From: an uncultured Duncaniella sp.
GTDB lineage: Bacteria; Bacteroidota; Bacteroidia; Bacteroidales; Muribaculaceae
Direction: 5' to 3'
DNA length: 64,000 nt
Assembly: GCA_958352885.1 (NCBI GenBank)
Contig: CATWQI010000007.1
Coordinates: forward strand, 62,001-126,000
In this document: positions 17,422 to 26,652 of the stretch, one piece after another
Layout: every line of letters starts with the position of its first letter
How positions within the stretch are numbered: the stretch's first letter is position 1
The notes under the pieces: model-generated
What the model was told of the DNA's origin: nothing
The model's input: only the letters and a program-made list of their open reading frames with translations
Database searches by the model: none
Program-made: the position numbers and the translations under genes

Positions 17422-18867
17422 TCACGCTTCACCGTCAAGACGAACGTCCTCATAATCTTCCTTGATGTTAGGGTCTTCAAGCCCGTAATGATACTTGGCA
17501 TTCATTGCCTTGAGCACTATACCGAATATGAGAGCAAGCACACCCAGCGAAGCAAAGAAGCACATAGGAGCTGTATAGTCATACTTCATCGGGTCATCAA
17601 CACCGGGATTTGTAGCTGTAAGTATCTTACCGATAATAATGGGCACAAATGCCAGACCGATATTCTGCACCCAGAAGATCAGAGAATATGCACTTCCAAG
17701 GAATCGCTTGTCCATAATCTTTGGAACCGAAGGCCACAACGCCGCAGGCACAAGTGAAAACGAGATTCCAAGCACCACAATAGCTGAGTAAGTTATAATG
17801 TCACTCTTGGTGGCAGGAACCACGAATGCGAATGTAAGATGACACACTATCATGAGGATAGCTCCTAATATCAGCATTGACGCACCTTTGCCTTTGCGGT
17901 CAAGGAAATATCCGAGGAATGGAGTCAAGAATGCGGCTCCAATAGGGAACCAACGGAAAATGTCGGATGCCTGTATGTCAGAAATACCAAGATTGCACTG
18001 AAGCATATTAGCGGCATAACGCTGGAACGGGAATATCGCTGAATAATAAAGTACACACAGCAATGCAACAATCCAGAATAGCTTGCTACGGAATATTGCG
18101 CCCACATCCGACAGTTTGAACTCCTCCTCAGCGGCTTCTTCAGCAGTCTTTGCGGCGCCAAGCTCTTTGTCCAATTTGGTATCCATGAATGTGAATACTA
18201 TATAGCTCAACAATCCTATACACAGAAGAGCCGAACAGAATGCGACTGGGGTCACAACTGACGGAGTGCCTCCCCAATCTGCTAATCGGGGAGAAATAGT
18301 GAAGATAATCCAGACTCCTATACGGGCAATAGCCATCTCAAGTCCCATGGCAAGAGCCATTTCCTTGCCTTCAAACCATTTGGCAAGTGCCTTGGATACG
18401 GTTATACCAGCCATCTCGCAGCCGCAACCGAAAATCATGAACCCAAATGCTGCAAGTTTGGCACTGCCGGGCATCGCTGTCCACCATGAGCTAAGCCACT
18501 GGTCAAGAGCACTTCCGGTAAAAAGATTGCTGATGGCATAGAGCTTGATAAACGCACCGGCTACCATCATTGATGCCGATAGAGTTCCTGTAAAGCGAAT
18601 CCCCATCTTGTCAAGAATGATACCGGCAAGGATAAGGAATCCGAACACATTCAGAATATACTCCGCACCGGCATAATATCCGAACGCATCAGGCGACCAC
18701 CCGCGCTGAGTCTGAATCAGCGACTGGAGTGGCGACATAACATCGACAAACATGTAGGCGAATAGCATCATTGACGCAACCAGTATCAATGCTGTCCATC
18801 GAGCCCAAGCTTTGTCGGACAGCAATTTGCGTACCGACCCCTCGACATTTTGATTTACTTTTTCCAT
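17422..18867 (-). CDS. Major facilitator superfamily transporter
   Basis: The 481-residue protein has about 12 hydrophobic helices (for example WTALILVASMMLFAYMFVDV, YILNVFGFLILAGIIL and SAIVVLGISFSLVPAALWP) with the MFS loop motif LDRKGKG after the mid-protein loop. A charged cytoplasmic loop rich in Glu (TAEEAAEEEFKLSD) separates the two halves, and the C-terminus is acidic. The family is clear but no substrate can be read from the sequence. It stands alone, facing rodA, with a minus-strand TAATTTTG box upstream. Confidence 0.85.
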   Translation of the reverse strand: MEKVNQNVEGSVRKLLSDKAWARWTALILVASMMLFAYMFVDVMSPLQSLIQTQRGWSPDAFGYYAGAEYILNVFGFLILAGIILDKMGIRFTGTLSASMMVAGAFIKLYAISNLFTGSALDQWLSSWWTAMPGSAKLAAFGFMIFGCGCEMAGITVSKALAKWFEGKEMALAMGLEMAIARIGVWIIFTISPRLADWGGTPSVVTPVAFCSALLCIGLLSYIVFTFMDTKLDKELGAAKTAEEAAEEEFKLSDVGAIFRSKLFWIVALLCVLYYSAIFPFQRYAANMLQCNLGISDIQASDIFRWFPIGAAFLTPFLGYFLDRKGKGASMLILGAILMIVCHLTFAFVVPATKSDIITYSAIVVLGISFSLVPAALWPSVPKIMDKRFLGSAYSLIFWVQNIGLAFVPIIIGKILTATNPGVDDPMKYDYTAPMCFFASLGVLALIFGIVLKAMNAKYHYGLEDPNIKEDYEDVRLDGEA

Positions 18868-18930
18868 TGATTTATTTATTGTTATTTTAATTATTGATTG
18901 ATATCACATGCTGTTTTACATAAATCTTCA

Positions 18931-18938
18931 CAAAATTA
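18931..18938 (-). promoter_or_regulatory. TAnnTTTG -7 box for the MFS gene
   Basis: The minus strand reads TAATTTTG, 64 bases before the MFS ATG at 18867. No clear -33 TTG was found. The opposite strand near 18963 has the weaker TAATTTCG, which may serve the AI-2E family gene. Confidence 0.45.
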
Positions 18939-18998
18939 ACAAAAAATCGGAATTTAATTACTAATTTCGCTTGATATTAACCAACCTTCATCACTTTC

Positions 18999-20117
18999 AT
19001 GCTTGTACGCCAACGATATGACCTGGACCGCACTGTGCGCCTTATAATAAACTGCGTGATATTAGTCGCTGTGATTTGGCTCATCAACGTTCTTAAGGAT
19101 GTCCTGCTCCCCTTCTGTGTGGGATGTCTCATCGCCTACCTGTTTGAACCGTTTGTGCAGTTCAACCGTGACCTTTTCAGATTAAAAGGGAGGATATTGG
19201 CAACATTTATCACCCTGTTTGAAATGACATTCCTGTTCCTTCTGATATGTTATTTCATTATACCTATGATAATAAGCGAAGCTTCGCAGATGGCAAATAT
19301 GCTTAAGAAATACGCCTCCACTGAATTAAACATACCGTTTGTCCCGGAATCATTCCATGATTTCCTTCGCAGAAATGTCGATTTCGAGCTTATAGCATCC
19401 AAACTCACCCGTCAGGAATGGAGTAAGATGATTGAGGAAGGCCTGTCTGCGTCATGGTCTGTAATCACCGGTTCTATTTCTCTTATATTAGGTCTGTTCA
19501 GCTGGGTGATAGTATTCCTCTATATAATATTCATAATGATTGACTACGAGAAAATTTCCCGGGGGTTCCGACGCATGGTAATGCCCAAGTACCGTCACAT
19601 TGTATTCAAGATTGGTCATGATGTGAAGGTATCGATGAACCGTTACTTCCGAGGGCAGGCTTTAGTCGCATTTATCGTAGGCATCCTTTTCAGCATTGGG
19701 TTCCTTATCATAGGTCTCCCGATGGCTGTGGTACTCGGTATGTTCATAGGACTGCTCAATATGGTGCCATATCTTCAGCTCGTCTCACTCGTGCCTACCA
19801 CAGTGATATGTATCGTATGCTCCGTGAGCGGCGACACCGGGTTCTGGCTTTTGTGGTGGGAAGCGATGGCTGTATATGTAATTGTGCAGATAATCCAGGA
19901 CTTTTACCTGACCCCAAGAATTATAGGAAAGGCAATGAGTATGAATCCAGCCATAATATTCCTCTCGCTATCAATCTGGGGAACCCTTTTAGGCATGATT
20001 GGTCTTATTATTGCCATACCGCTAACAACATTGCTGATAGCCTATTATGATGAATATGTGATCAGGCCTCACGAACGGCGCTACAACAAAGACAAGGCTG
20101 TCACCGGAATTGAGTGA
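18999..20117 (+). CDS. AI-2E family transporter (YdgG/PerM-like permease)
   Basis: The 372-residue membrane protein matches the AI-2E_transport family. It has paired N-terminal helices, a soluble segment (about 100-150) and the conserved C-terminal block with DVKVSMNRYFRGQALVAF, GLPMAVVLGMFIGLLNMVPY and FYLTPRIIGKAMSMNPAIIF. Members include TqsA (AI-2 export) and sodium/proton antiporters, so the substrate is open. The gene converges on the SGNH hydrolase gene, and its stop codon lies inside a 12-bp perfect hairpin. Confidence 0.88.
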   Translation: MLVRQRYDLDRTVRLIINCVILVAVIWLINVLKDVLLPFCVGCLIAYLFEPFVQFNRDLFRLKGRILATFITLFEMTFLFLLICYFIIPMIISEASQMANMLKKYASTELNIPFVPESFHDFLRRNVDFELIASKLTRQEWSKMIEEGLSASWSVITGSISLILGLFSWVIVFLYIIFIMIDYEKISRGFRRMVMPKYRHIVFKIGHDVKVSMNRYFRGQALVAFIVGILFSIGFLIIGLPMAVVLGMFIGLLNMVPYLQLVSLVPTTVICIVCSVSGDTGFWLLWWEAMAVYVIVQIIQDFYLTPRIIGKAMSMNPAIIFLSLSIWGTLLGMIGLIIAIPLTTLLIAYYDEYVIRPHERRYNKDKAVTGIE

Positions 20118-20125
20118 CAGCCTTG
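20093..20125. terminator. Hairpin over the stop codon of the AI-2E family gene
   Basis: CAAGGCTGTCAC at 20093-20104 pairs perfectly with GTGACAGCCTTG at 20114-20125, with a nine-base loop. The TGA stop (20115-20117) lies in the second arm. No T run follows. The convergent position suggests a terminator or 3'-end stability element. Confidence 0.5.
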
Positions 20126-20150
20126 CCGGAAACTATCGTAAGGGTACGCC

Positions 20151-20837
20151 TTAATTCTTTGAATCAAGGTAATTCTTGACTTGAGCAGCAATCTGCTCCA
20201 TCCCCTTGATGGTAGGATGACCCTTTTGCTTGTCTATGCCGGTAAGCTCGATGCAATCAATGCCATAATGAGCGCAAATAGTCTTAACTGACTCATTTAT
20301 TTCATCTTTAAGCCCGTCATTCAGAATAAAATATATCTCCACATTCGGATAGCGGTCAATCATATTCTCTAACAGGCAGCTCATAGCCGGACGGAAAGAG
20401 TATAGCTCTTCGTCAGTCCAGTCCGAATACTTGTAATCACCTATCGGAGCTCCTGCCCACGAATCATTAGTACCCCCGAATATAAATATGATATCCGGAT
20501 CACCGAGGTCATCGTGGCGGTTTACAAATGAGCGGAGTTTGTAATCCTCACCTCTATATCCGGTATAACATATGGTAGACCCTGAATAGGAATTGTTTAT
20601 ACCAAGTTTGTATCCGTTCTCCTTTATAAACTTGTGCCACCATGTCTGACGCACACTGTTCACGTCAGTGCTGTCGTGCTTGGGTGCGTGATACCATACA
20701 AGATTAGTGTCAGGATGCAGATATTTCTCGTAAGTTGAATAAGAATCGCCAAGTATGGCTACAGTTTTTCGATTGTCAGCCGCATATACGGAAAGAACCG
20801 ATATAAATGCGACAAAAAAGCTGAGAACAGTTTTCAT
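20151..20837 (-). CDS. Exported SGNH/GDSL hydrolase family protein
   Basis: The 228-residue protein has a signal peptide (MKTVLSFFVAFISVLSVYAA, cut near residue 20) followed by an SGNH esterase domain. Block I is ILGDSYST with nucleophile Ser32, block III is FGGTNDSW, and the C-terminal block is KGHPTIKGM with the catalytic His. Such exported enzymes commonly remove acyl groups from glycans in gut Bacteroidetes, but the substrate is not shown here. It has its own promoter (20868-20899) and lies downstream of the CBS-domain gene on the same strand. Confidence 0.88.
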   Translation of the reverse strand: MKTVLSFFVAFISVLSVYAADNRKTVAILGDSYSTYEKYLHPDTNLVWYHAPKHDSTDVNSVRQTWWHKFIKENGYKLGINNSYSGSTICYTGYRGEDYKLRSFVNRHDDLGDPDIIFIFGGTNDSWAGAPIGDYKYSDWTDEELYSFRPAMSCLLENMIDRYPNVEIYFILNDGLKDEINESVKTICAHYGIDCIELTGIDKQKGHPTIKGMEQIAAQVKNYLDSKN

Positions 20838-20867
20838 GATAAATTTTTACAATTGATTAATTTGATG

Positions 20868-20899
20868 CAAATTTATAAAAATTTTCATTACTGTCACAA
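20868..20899 (-). promoter_or_regulatory. Promoter of the SGNH hydrolase gene
   Basis: On the minus strand, TTG (20897-20899) and TAAATTTG (20868-20875) are 21 bases apart. The ATG lies 30 bases further on at 20837. Confidence 0.6.
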
Positions 20900-20946
20900 C
20901 AAACAGTTTCTTTGCCGGATGATTAAGTGGACGGATTTTCTACGAT

Positions 20947-22227
20947 TCATGAATCTGGCATTGACACGGATACCACAATCTTATCAATACGCGCATTGTC
21001 CATATCGGCGACTTCAAGGCGAAAACAATGCCATTGGAATACATCTCCCTCCACCGGCACTCGCTTCATGTGCTCCAACATCAGACCACCGAGAGTTGTA
21101 TACGTGGCGGGGAGATATAAATCCTCTCGGTCAAAGAACGACAGAAAATCATATATCGGACACTGACCGTCCACAAGCCACTCCTCACTGTCAGGACGCT
21201 TTGTGATTACCGGCTCATCCATGCTCTCTGACATATTTCCAATTAATCCGTCAAGAATATCACGTAATGTCACGACACCCTGAAAACTGCCATACTCATC
21301 ACATACCAATGCCACATGTTCCTTTGAACCCTTCAATGCGTCAAGAGCGTCATACACAGTCATGCTTTCCGGCAGATACAATGCCTGTGAAACCTCGTTC
21401 CCAAGATTGAAATTCTCATTACCGAGTGTCAGTATAAGGCGTTTAAGTGATACGACACCACAGATATCATTCTTATCCTTGTCAAATACAGGATATGATG
21501 AATGCAACTCATCTGCAAGCACACTGCGTATCGCTCCGGCATCCATACTCTCTGTAAGCGTTACCACTTCTTTGCGGTTAGTCATGATAGCCTCGATGCG
21601 GCAGTCTCCAAGCACAAGTGCCCGTTCCATGATGTCCTGCTCGACTTCTTTCACCTCTCCGGATTCCGTACCCTCCTTTATCAGCGATTTTATCTCCTCC
21701 TCAGTAACTTTAGATGTATTATTCCCCAGCCTCAATAGCTTTACAATACCTGATGTTGATACTGATAACAGCCATACAATGGGAAATGTTATTTTGGACA
21801 GCAATTTCATCGGTGGAGCCACAATCTTAGATATCGTATCCGCCATGCCAAGACCAATACGCTTAGGAACAAGCTCACCTACCACAATTGAGAGATAAGT
21901 CACCACAGCTACTATCATAATCTTTGAAATGCTCATTGCCAGCTTAGGCTCCATTCCTATTTCCGCAAGATATCCGCCTAAATCGGTAGCAATAGTTGCC
22001 CCTGAGAACAAACCGGTAAGAATGCCTATCAGAGTTATGCCAATCTGGACTGTCGACAGAAACCGGTCCGGTTCATTAGCAAGGTCCAAAGCTATCGCTG
22101 CACTCCTGTTTCCGTTTTTGGCATCAGAAGTTAGTTTGGACTTACGGGCAGAAATAAGAGCTACTTCCGACATTGAGAAGACTCCATTCAGAAGTATGAG
22201 TGCAATTATGATTATCAAATCATCCAT
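20947..22227 (-). CDS. CNNM/CBS/CorC-HlyC family membrane protein (hemolysin-like)
   Basis: The 426-residue protein has the order DUF21/CNNM membrane domain (about 1-190), a CBS pair (about 205-330, with MTNRKEVVTL and CDEYGSFQGVVTLRDILDGL) and a C-terminal CorC_HlyC domain (about 345-425). The family name hemolysin is historical. Relatives are linked to magnesium and cobalt homeostasis or efflux, and Bacteroidetes relatives with the Gld prefix to gliding, but no specific role is shown here. The first helix starts at the N-terminus (IIIIALILLNGVFSMSE). It may share a transcript with the SGNH gene, though that gene also has its own promoter. Confidence 0.9.
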   Translation of the reverse strand: MDDLIIIIALILLNGVFSMSEVALISARKSKLTSDAKNGNRSAAIALDLANEPDRFLSTVQIGITLIGILTGLFSGATIATDLGGYLAEIGMEPKLAMSISKIMIVAVVTYLSIVVGELVPKRIGLGMADTISKIVAPPMKLLSKITFPIVWLLSVSTSGIVKLLRLGNNTSKVTEEEIKSLIKEGTESGEVKEVEQDIMERALVLGDCRIEAIMTNRKEVVTLTESMDAGAIRSVLADELHSSYPVFDKDKNDICGVVSLKRLILTLGNENFNLGNEVSQALYLPESMTVYDALDALKGSKEHVALVCDEYGSFQGVVTLRDILDGLIGNMSESMDEPVITKRPDSEEWLVDGQCPIYDFLSFFDREDLYLPATYTTLGGLMLEHMKRVPVEGDVFQWHCFRLEVADMDNARIDKIVVSVSMPDS

Positions 22228-22304
22228 ACAAAGACAGGTGAAATTTTTCTCAGTATAACAAAATTTATATAATTTTTGTTGACCGAGATGAAAAATCCCA
22301 CAGT

Positions 22305-23483
22305 CTATTGATAGCGTGAAAGCTTCGCTAACGCCTGCTGATACTGGTGTCGAGTGTCAAGATAATCATTGTTCGCCAAGTAAAAATAATGCACTTCCTG
22401 AAGATATGTCAGAAATGAAATCTGACCTCCGTCAAAAGCTTTCTTCAATAGTTGCAGGTTGGATTCATCATGAATCACCTTCTCATATTTATCCACAAAA
22501 TCGCCAAGCACAACCGCCTGTTTGTACAGACCGGTAAGCTCTCCCATGCGCTGTGTCAACCGCATTTCTGCATCCAGAGCCAATGCCTCAGTTTCAAATC
22601 TGGCTGCTTTAACCTTATTTTTACCATAGAGGAACGGAAGTGACATCCCTATGGAGAATCCGTTATACTTTTCTCCTTGCTCATTCTCATGCACATAACC
22701 GACTGAAAATCCCGGATAAAGACTCAATTTCTCGACATTCGCCTGCAAACGTCCTGCCTCAAGTGCAGCCATTGCGGCGACGTATTGCGGGTCTCTTTTC
22801 CTTATCAGTTCCGGGTTCGGGACCAAATCCGCCAGAATCCACCCCGGATACTCATCTCCGAGTTGGCTGAGCAATTCATTCACATCCTTACCGCCGTTAA
22901 GTGTCTCAAGCGACGACACAAGAATATTGTATTCCCCTTCAAGCGATTTCAGCTCACGGTCGGCATAAATCTTCTCAATCACAGCCTTATTATAATCAAG
23001 GCGAGTCTGCTCACCCCTCTCCATTGCAGCCCTGTAGGTCTCCACAAGCCGGTCCATGCTCTCTGCCAACACCGTAATCGCATTGATTTTCTGACGGGTA
23101 TATATTATGTCGACAAGAGCCAGGCGCACTTCCATCCGCACATCCATCAATGCTGATTCCCTTAGATACTGCATAGCGGTTTGCGACGTACGTATTGCCT
23201 CCCGACGAGCGGCATACACGCCTGGCCAGTCAAATGACTGGGACACTGAAAAACTCCATTTATTACCGATTCCCTTATCGCCCCAGACATGCTCAAATTC
23301 CACATCCGGAGCATCCAAGGCATTCTCGCTCCTCATTATCTCAATTTTTGCAGCATCAGAAGCGACACTGTATTTTTCCGTGAGATTGTTTGCCACAATC
23401 GTATTCATCACATCACTGAAAGTGTCAGCATGGAGCATAAATGCCTGCATCAATAAGGCTGCGGCGATGTAGAAGCATCTCAT
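22305..23483 (-). CDS. TolC-family outer membrane efflux protein
   Basis: The 392-residue protein has a signal peptide (MRCFYIAAALLMQAFMLHA) and two long helical repeats of the outer-membrane efflux protein type (NALDAPDVEFEHVWGD, RLVETYRAAMERGEQTRLDY and AKLSLYPGFSVGYVHE). It is the third gene of a metal-efflux operon. The RND pump gene ends 10 bases upstream of its start. It would form the outer-membrane channel of the three-part pump. It resembles CusC/CzcC more than drug-type TolC, by context as well as by length. Confidence 0.88.
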   Translation of the reverse strand: MRCFYIAAALLMQAFMLHADTFSDVMNTIVANNLTEKYSVASDAAKIEIMRSENALDAPDVEFEHVWGDKGIGNKWSFSVSQSFDWPGVYAARREAIRTSQTAMQYLRESALMDVRMEVRLALVDIIYTRQKINAITVLAESMDRLVETYRAAMERGEQTRLDYNKAVIEKIYADRELKSLEGEYNILVSSLETLNGGKDVNELLSQLGDEYPGWILADLVPNPELIRKRDPQYVAAMAALEAGRLQANVEKLSLYPGFSVGYVHENEQGEKYNGFSIGMSLPFLYGKNKVKAARFETEALALDAEMRLTQRMGELTGLYKQAVVLGDFVDKYEKVIHDESNLQLLKKAFDGGQISFLTYLQEVHYFYLANNDYLDTRHQYQQALAKLSRYQ

Positions 23484-23493
23484 TTTTCTTGAA

Positions 23494-26400
23494 TTATATT
23501 GTGGTTTCTTTTTTTACTTCTGTTAACTTTGATTTCCTTAGTTCGGAAAGATAATATGTCAGCGGAACAATAAATATATTGAGCACTGTGGATGTAAGCA
23601 ATCCGCCAAGTATCACAATGGCAAGCGGTGACTGAATCTCATTGCCGGGTTTATCCCCGTTCAAAGCAAGCGGTATCAGTGCCAGTGCCGAGCTCAATGC
23701 TGTCATCAATATCGGATTCAACCTGTCGGCGGAACCATGCATGATTCGCTCCATTAATCCCTCACCTTCATCCCGTAGCTGGTCATAGCGCGACATAAGC
23801 AGCATTCCATTGCGGGTAGTGATACCCAGCAGTGAAATAAAACCGATAATCGCAGGTATATTGAGTTCCCCGGATGTGATGCGAAGGAGAAATATGCCTC
23901 CGATGATTGCCAAAGGCATGTTCAGCAATATTATGACCGACTGCGTAGTATCATGGAACTGGGCATACAACAGCAGATATATTATTACCAGTGCCAGAAT
24001 TGACACCAGAGCCAATGTCCGTGAGGCTTTAGCCTCATTCTCAAACTGTCCGCCATAATTTATGTAATAGCCCTCCGGCAATTGCACATGCTCCTCCACC
24101 TCGTCCTGTATATCATTAACCACACCACGCAGGTCTCTGTCAGCCACATTAGCCGAAATAACTATACGTCTGCTCACATTTTCTCGGTTTATGGTATTGG
24201 GACCTGTCGCTGAAACTATCTCCGCCACCTCACCCAGCGGGACTTTTCCCTTGCCGGTATCAATGGTCAGATTGCATATATCTTCTATCGAGCTACGGCT
24301 TGACGCATCCATCCTTAGAGTCAGGTCGTAAGGTATACCGTTTTCATACACCTGCGACACCTTTTCTCCACCTAACGCGACATTGATGAACTCAGCGAAC
24401 TCACCCATAGGAATCCCATAATAGGCAAGCATGTCACGTCGTGGTCTTATATCAAGCTGAGGTCGCTGCACCTGCTGCTCAATATTCACATCCACGACGC
24501 CTTCCACCTCCTGCGCCGCAGATTTGATCTTATTCCCAAGCACATATAGCTTGCCCAAGTCATCTCCGAAAAGCTTTATGGCTATCTGAGCCTCTGTTCC
24601 GGAAAGCATCGCATCAATTCTATGAGATATCGGCTGCCCGATTTCGATGTTTGCACCCGGAAGATGAGAAAGCTTGTGCCGTAAATCAGCCAATAGCTCT
24701 TTGCGATCACGGCCATGCTCAAGACGGTAAGGAGCTTCAATCTCCGAGACATTCACACCGAGCGAATGCTCGTCAAGTTCCGCTCGTCCAGTCTTTCTGG
24801 CGACAGTTGAAATCTCAGGCATTGAAAGTATTATTTTCTCTGCCTCTCGGCCCAAACGATCACTCTCTTCAAGAGAAATTCCCGGAAGAGTGCTGACATT
24901 TATAGTCAGAGAGCCTTCATTAAACGACGGGAGAAACCCTCGTCCGAGAGTGAAGAACACACCCACGGCAGCCAGAAAAAGTATACCTGTACCTATATAT
25001 ATGACACGTATACGCTTAAACGATTTTTGCAGAGCAGAGGTGTATCCCTCACGCAGCTTGCGCACCACCCACGATTCCCGATCAAGTTTTTTCCCCACCT
25101 TGTCGCCTCCCAACAGATAACTACAAAGGACCGGTGTGACTGTAAGCGCCACAATTGTCGATGCTATGAGAGCTACTATAAACGAGATGCCTAAAGGCTT
25201 GAGCATTTTTCCTTCTATCCCGTCAAGAAAGAAGAGAGGCAGGAAGCTCGCCATAATTATCAGCGACGAGTTGAAGATTGGGAGACGCACCTCCTTAGAT
25301 GCGTTATATACCACCTTGAGTATCGGTTCTTTCTTCTTAAGATTCTCACGCAAACGCTTGTAGACGTTCTCGACATCCACAATGGCATCATCGACAAGAG
25401 AGCCGATGGCAATCGCTATACCACCGAGACTCATCGTGTTAATGGTGAGTCCGAGCAGATGCAGCACAATCACCGTCACTATTATTGACAGAGGTAAAGC
25501 GACCAGCGATATCAAGGTGGTACGCAGATTCATCAGGAAGAAGAACAGAACCACTATCACAAATATAGCGCCTACGAAGAGCGACTCCTGAAGATTGCTT
25601 ACGGCATTGGAAATGAAATCCGATTGACGGAATATGTCGGTGTTCACTTTTACGTCAGTCGGCAACGTGGTCTTCAATTGCGATAACTGACCGTCAATCT
25701 TCTCTGTAAGCTCAATCGTACCTACCGCCGGCTGCTTGGTGACCGTGAGCAGCACTGCTGGATTAGCATTCACAGATGCCACACCTAACTTAGGTTGCTG
25801 GGAGCCTGTGGCTATTTCAGCTATATCATCAAGGCGAACCATTCCGTTTTCGTCATTCTTGACTACGGCAGCCGCAAGTGCCTCCAAATCGTTTGTAGTG
25901 ATATCCCCCTTTATCAAATACTCGTTACCATATTCGTATATCACGCCACCGGAAGCGTTACCGTTCATGCCGGCGACAGCATTCCGCACCTCTGCAAGAG
26001 TAACGCCATACTTTTGCATGGCAGCCGGATGCAACCTTATCTGATATTCTTTGGCATCACCACCGATCACAGACACCTGCGAAATACCGGATAGTGACAA
26101 CAGGCGCGGACGTATCTGCCAGTCTGCCAATGTGCGCAACTGTTCCATAGTCGTCACAGAGTCAGCCGTCAGACCTATTATCAACACCTCACCAAGAATT
26201 GAAGACTGAGGTCCAAGTGTCGGTTTCCCGACTCCGGGAGGGAGATTCCCCTCTGTCTCAGATAGTTTCTCAGTAACTATCTGACGGGCACGGTATACAT
26301 CCGTACCCCAGTCAAACTCGACCCACACCACTGAAAATCCGGTTGCTGACGACGAACGTACGCGTCTCACACCGGCAGCTCCGTTGACCGCAGTCTCGAC

Positions 26401-26604
26401 CGGATATGTGACAACCTTTTCAATCTCTTCCGGAGCCATTCCGGGAGCCTCAGTCATGACAACGACTGTCGGCGCATTCAAATCGGGAAATATATCGACC
26501 TCAGTGCGAAGGAACACATACACACCGTAGAGCAACAACAATCCGGACAGCACAATGACTGCCATACGGTTGTTAAGCGATGTCTTTATGATTCTATTCA
26601 GCAT
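23494..26604 (-). CDS. Heavy-metal efflux RND pump, CusA/CzcA family
   Basis: The 1036-residue inner-membrane proton antiporter has the RND layout: a first helix (about 12-30), a large periplasmic loop with DIFPDLNAPTV and APGMAPEEIE, six helices near 340-540, then the second half. The helix-4 motif GSLVDDAIVDVEN (401-413) marks the heavy-metal subgroup and is closer to CusA (GAMVDAAIVMIEN) than to CzcA, but the extra acidic residues Asp406 and Asp410 differ from CusA. It pumps metal ions from periplasm or cytoplasm to the outside. Cu/Ag or a divalent metal cannot be decided from sequence. It lies between the adaptor and TolC genes. Confidence 0.95.
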   Translation of the reverse strand: MLNRIIKTSLNNRMAVIVLSGLLLLYGVYVFLRTEVDIFPDLNAPTVVVMTEAPGMAPEEIEKVVTYPVETAVNGAAGVRRVRSSSATGFSVVWVEFDWGTDVYRARQIVTEKLSETEGNLPPGVGKPTLGPQSSILGEVLIIGLTADSVTTMEQLRTLADWQIRPRLLSLSGISQVSVIGGDAKEYQIRLHPAAMQKYGVTLAEVRNAVAGMNGNASGGVIYEYGNEYLIKGDITTNDLEALAAAVVKNDENGMVRLDDIAEIATGSQQPKLGVASVNANPAVLLTVTKQPAVGTIELTEKIDGQLSQLKTTLPTDVKVNTDIFRQSDFISNAVSNLQESLFVGAIFVIVVLFFFLMNLRTTLISLVALPLSIIVTVIVLHLLGLTINTMSLGGIAIAIGSLVDDAIVDVENVYKRLRENLKKKEPILKVVYNASKEVRLPIFNSSLIIMASFLPLFFLDGIEGKMLKPLGISFIVALIASTIVALTVTPVLCSYLLGGDKVGKKLDRESWVVRKLREGYTSALQKSFKRIRVIYIGTGILFLAAVGVFFTLGRGFLPSFNEGSLTINVSTLPGISLEESDRLGREAEKIILSMPEISTVARKTGRAELDEHSLGVNVSEIEAPYRLEHGRDRKELLADLRHKLSHLPGANIEIGQPISHRIDAMLSGTEAQIAIKLFGDDLGKLYVLGNKIKSAAQEVEGVVDVNIEQQVQRPQLDIRPRRDMLAYYGIPMGEFAEFINVALGGEKVSQVYENGIPYDLTLRMDASSRSSIEDICNLTIDTGKGKVPLGEVAEIVSATGPNTINRENVSRRIVISANVADRDLRGVVNDIQDEVEEHVQLPEGYYINYGGQFENEAKASRTLALVSILALVIIYLLLYAQFHDTTQSVIILLNMPLAIIGGIFLLRITSGELNIPAIIGFISLLGITTRNGMLLMSRYDQLRDEGEGLMERIMHGSADRLNPILMTALSSALALIPLALNGDKPGNEIQSPLAIVILGGLLTSTVLNIFIVPLTYYLSELRKSKLTEVKKETTI

Positions 26605-26652
26605 CTTTTTCTTTGACTTAATAGCTAATGTGAACGAACTACCCTGTATTTA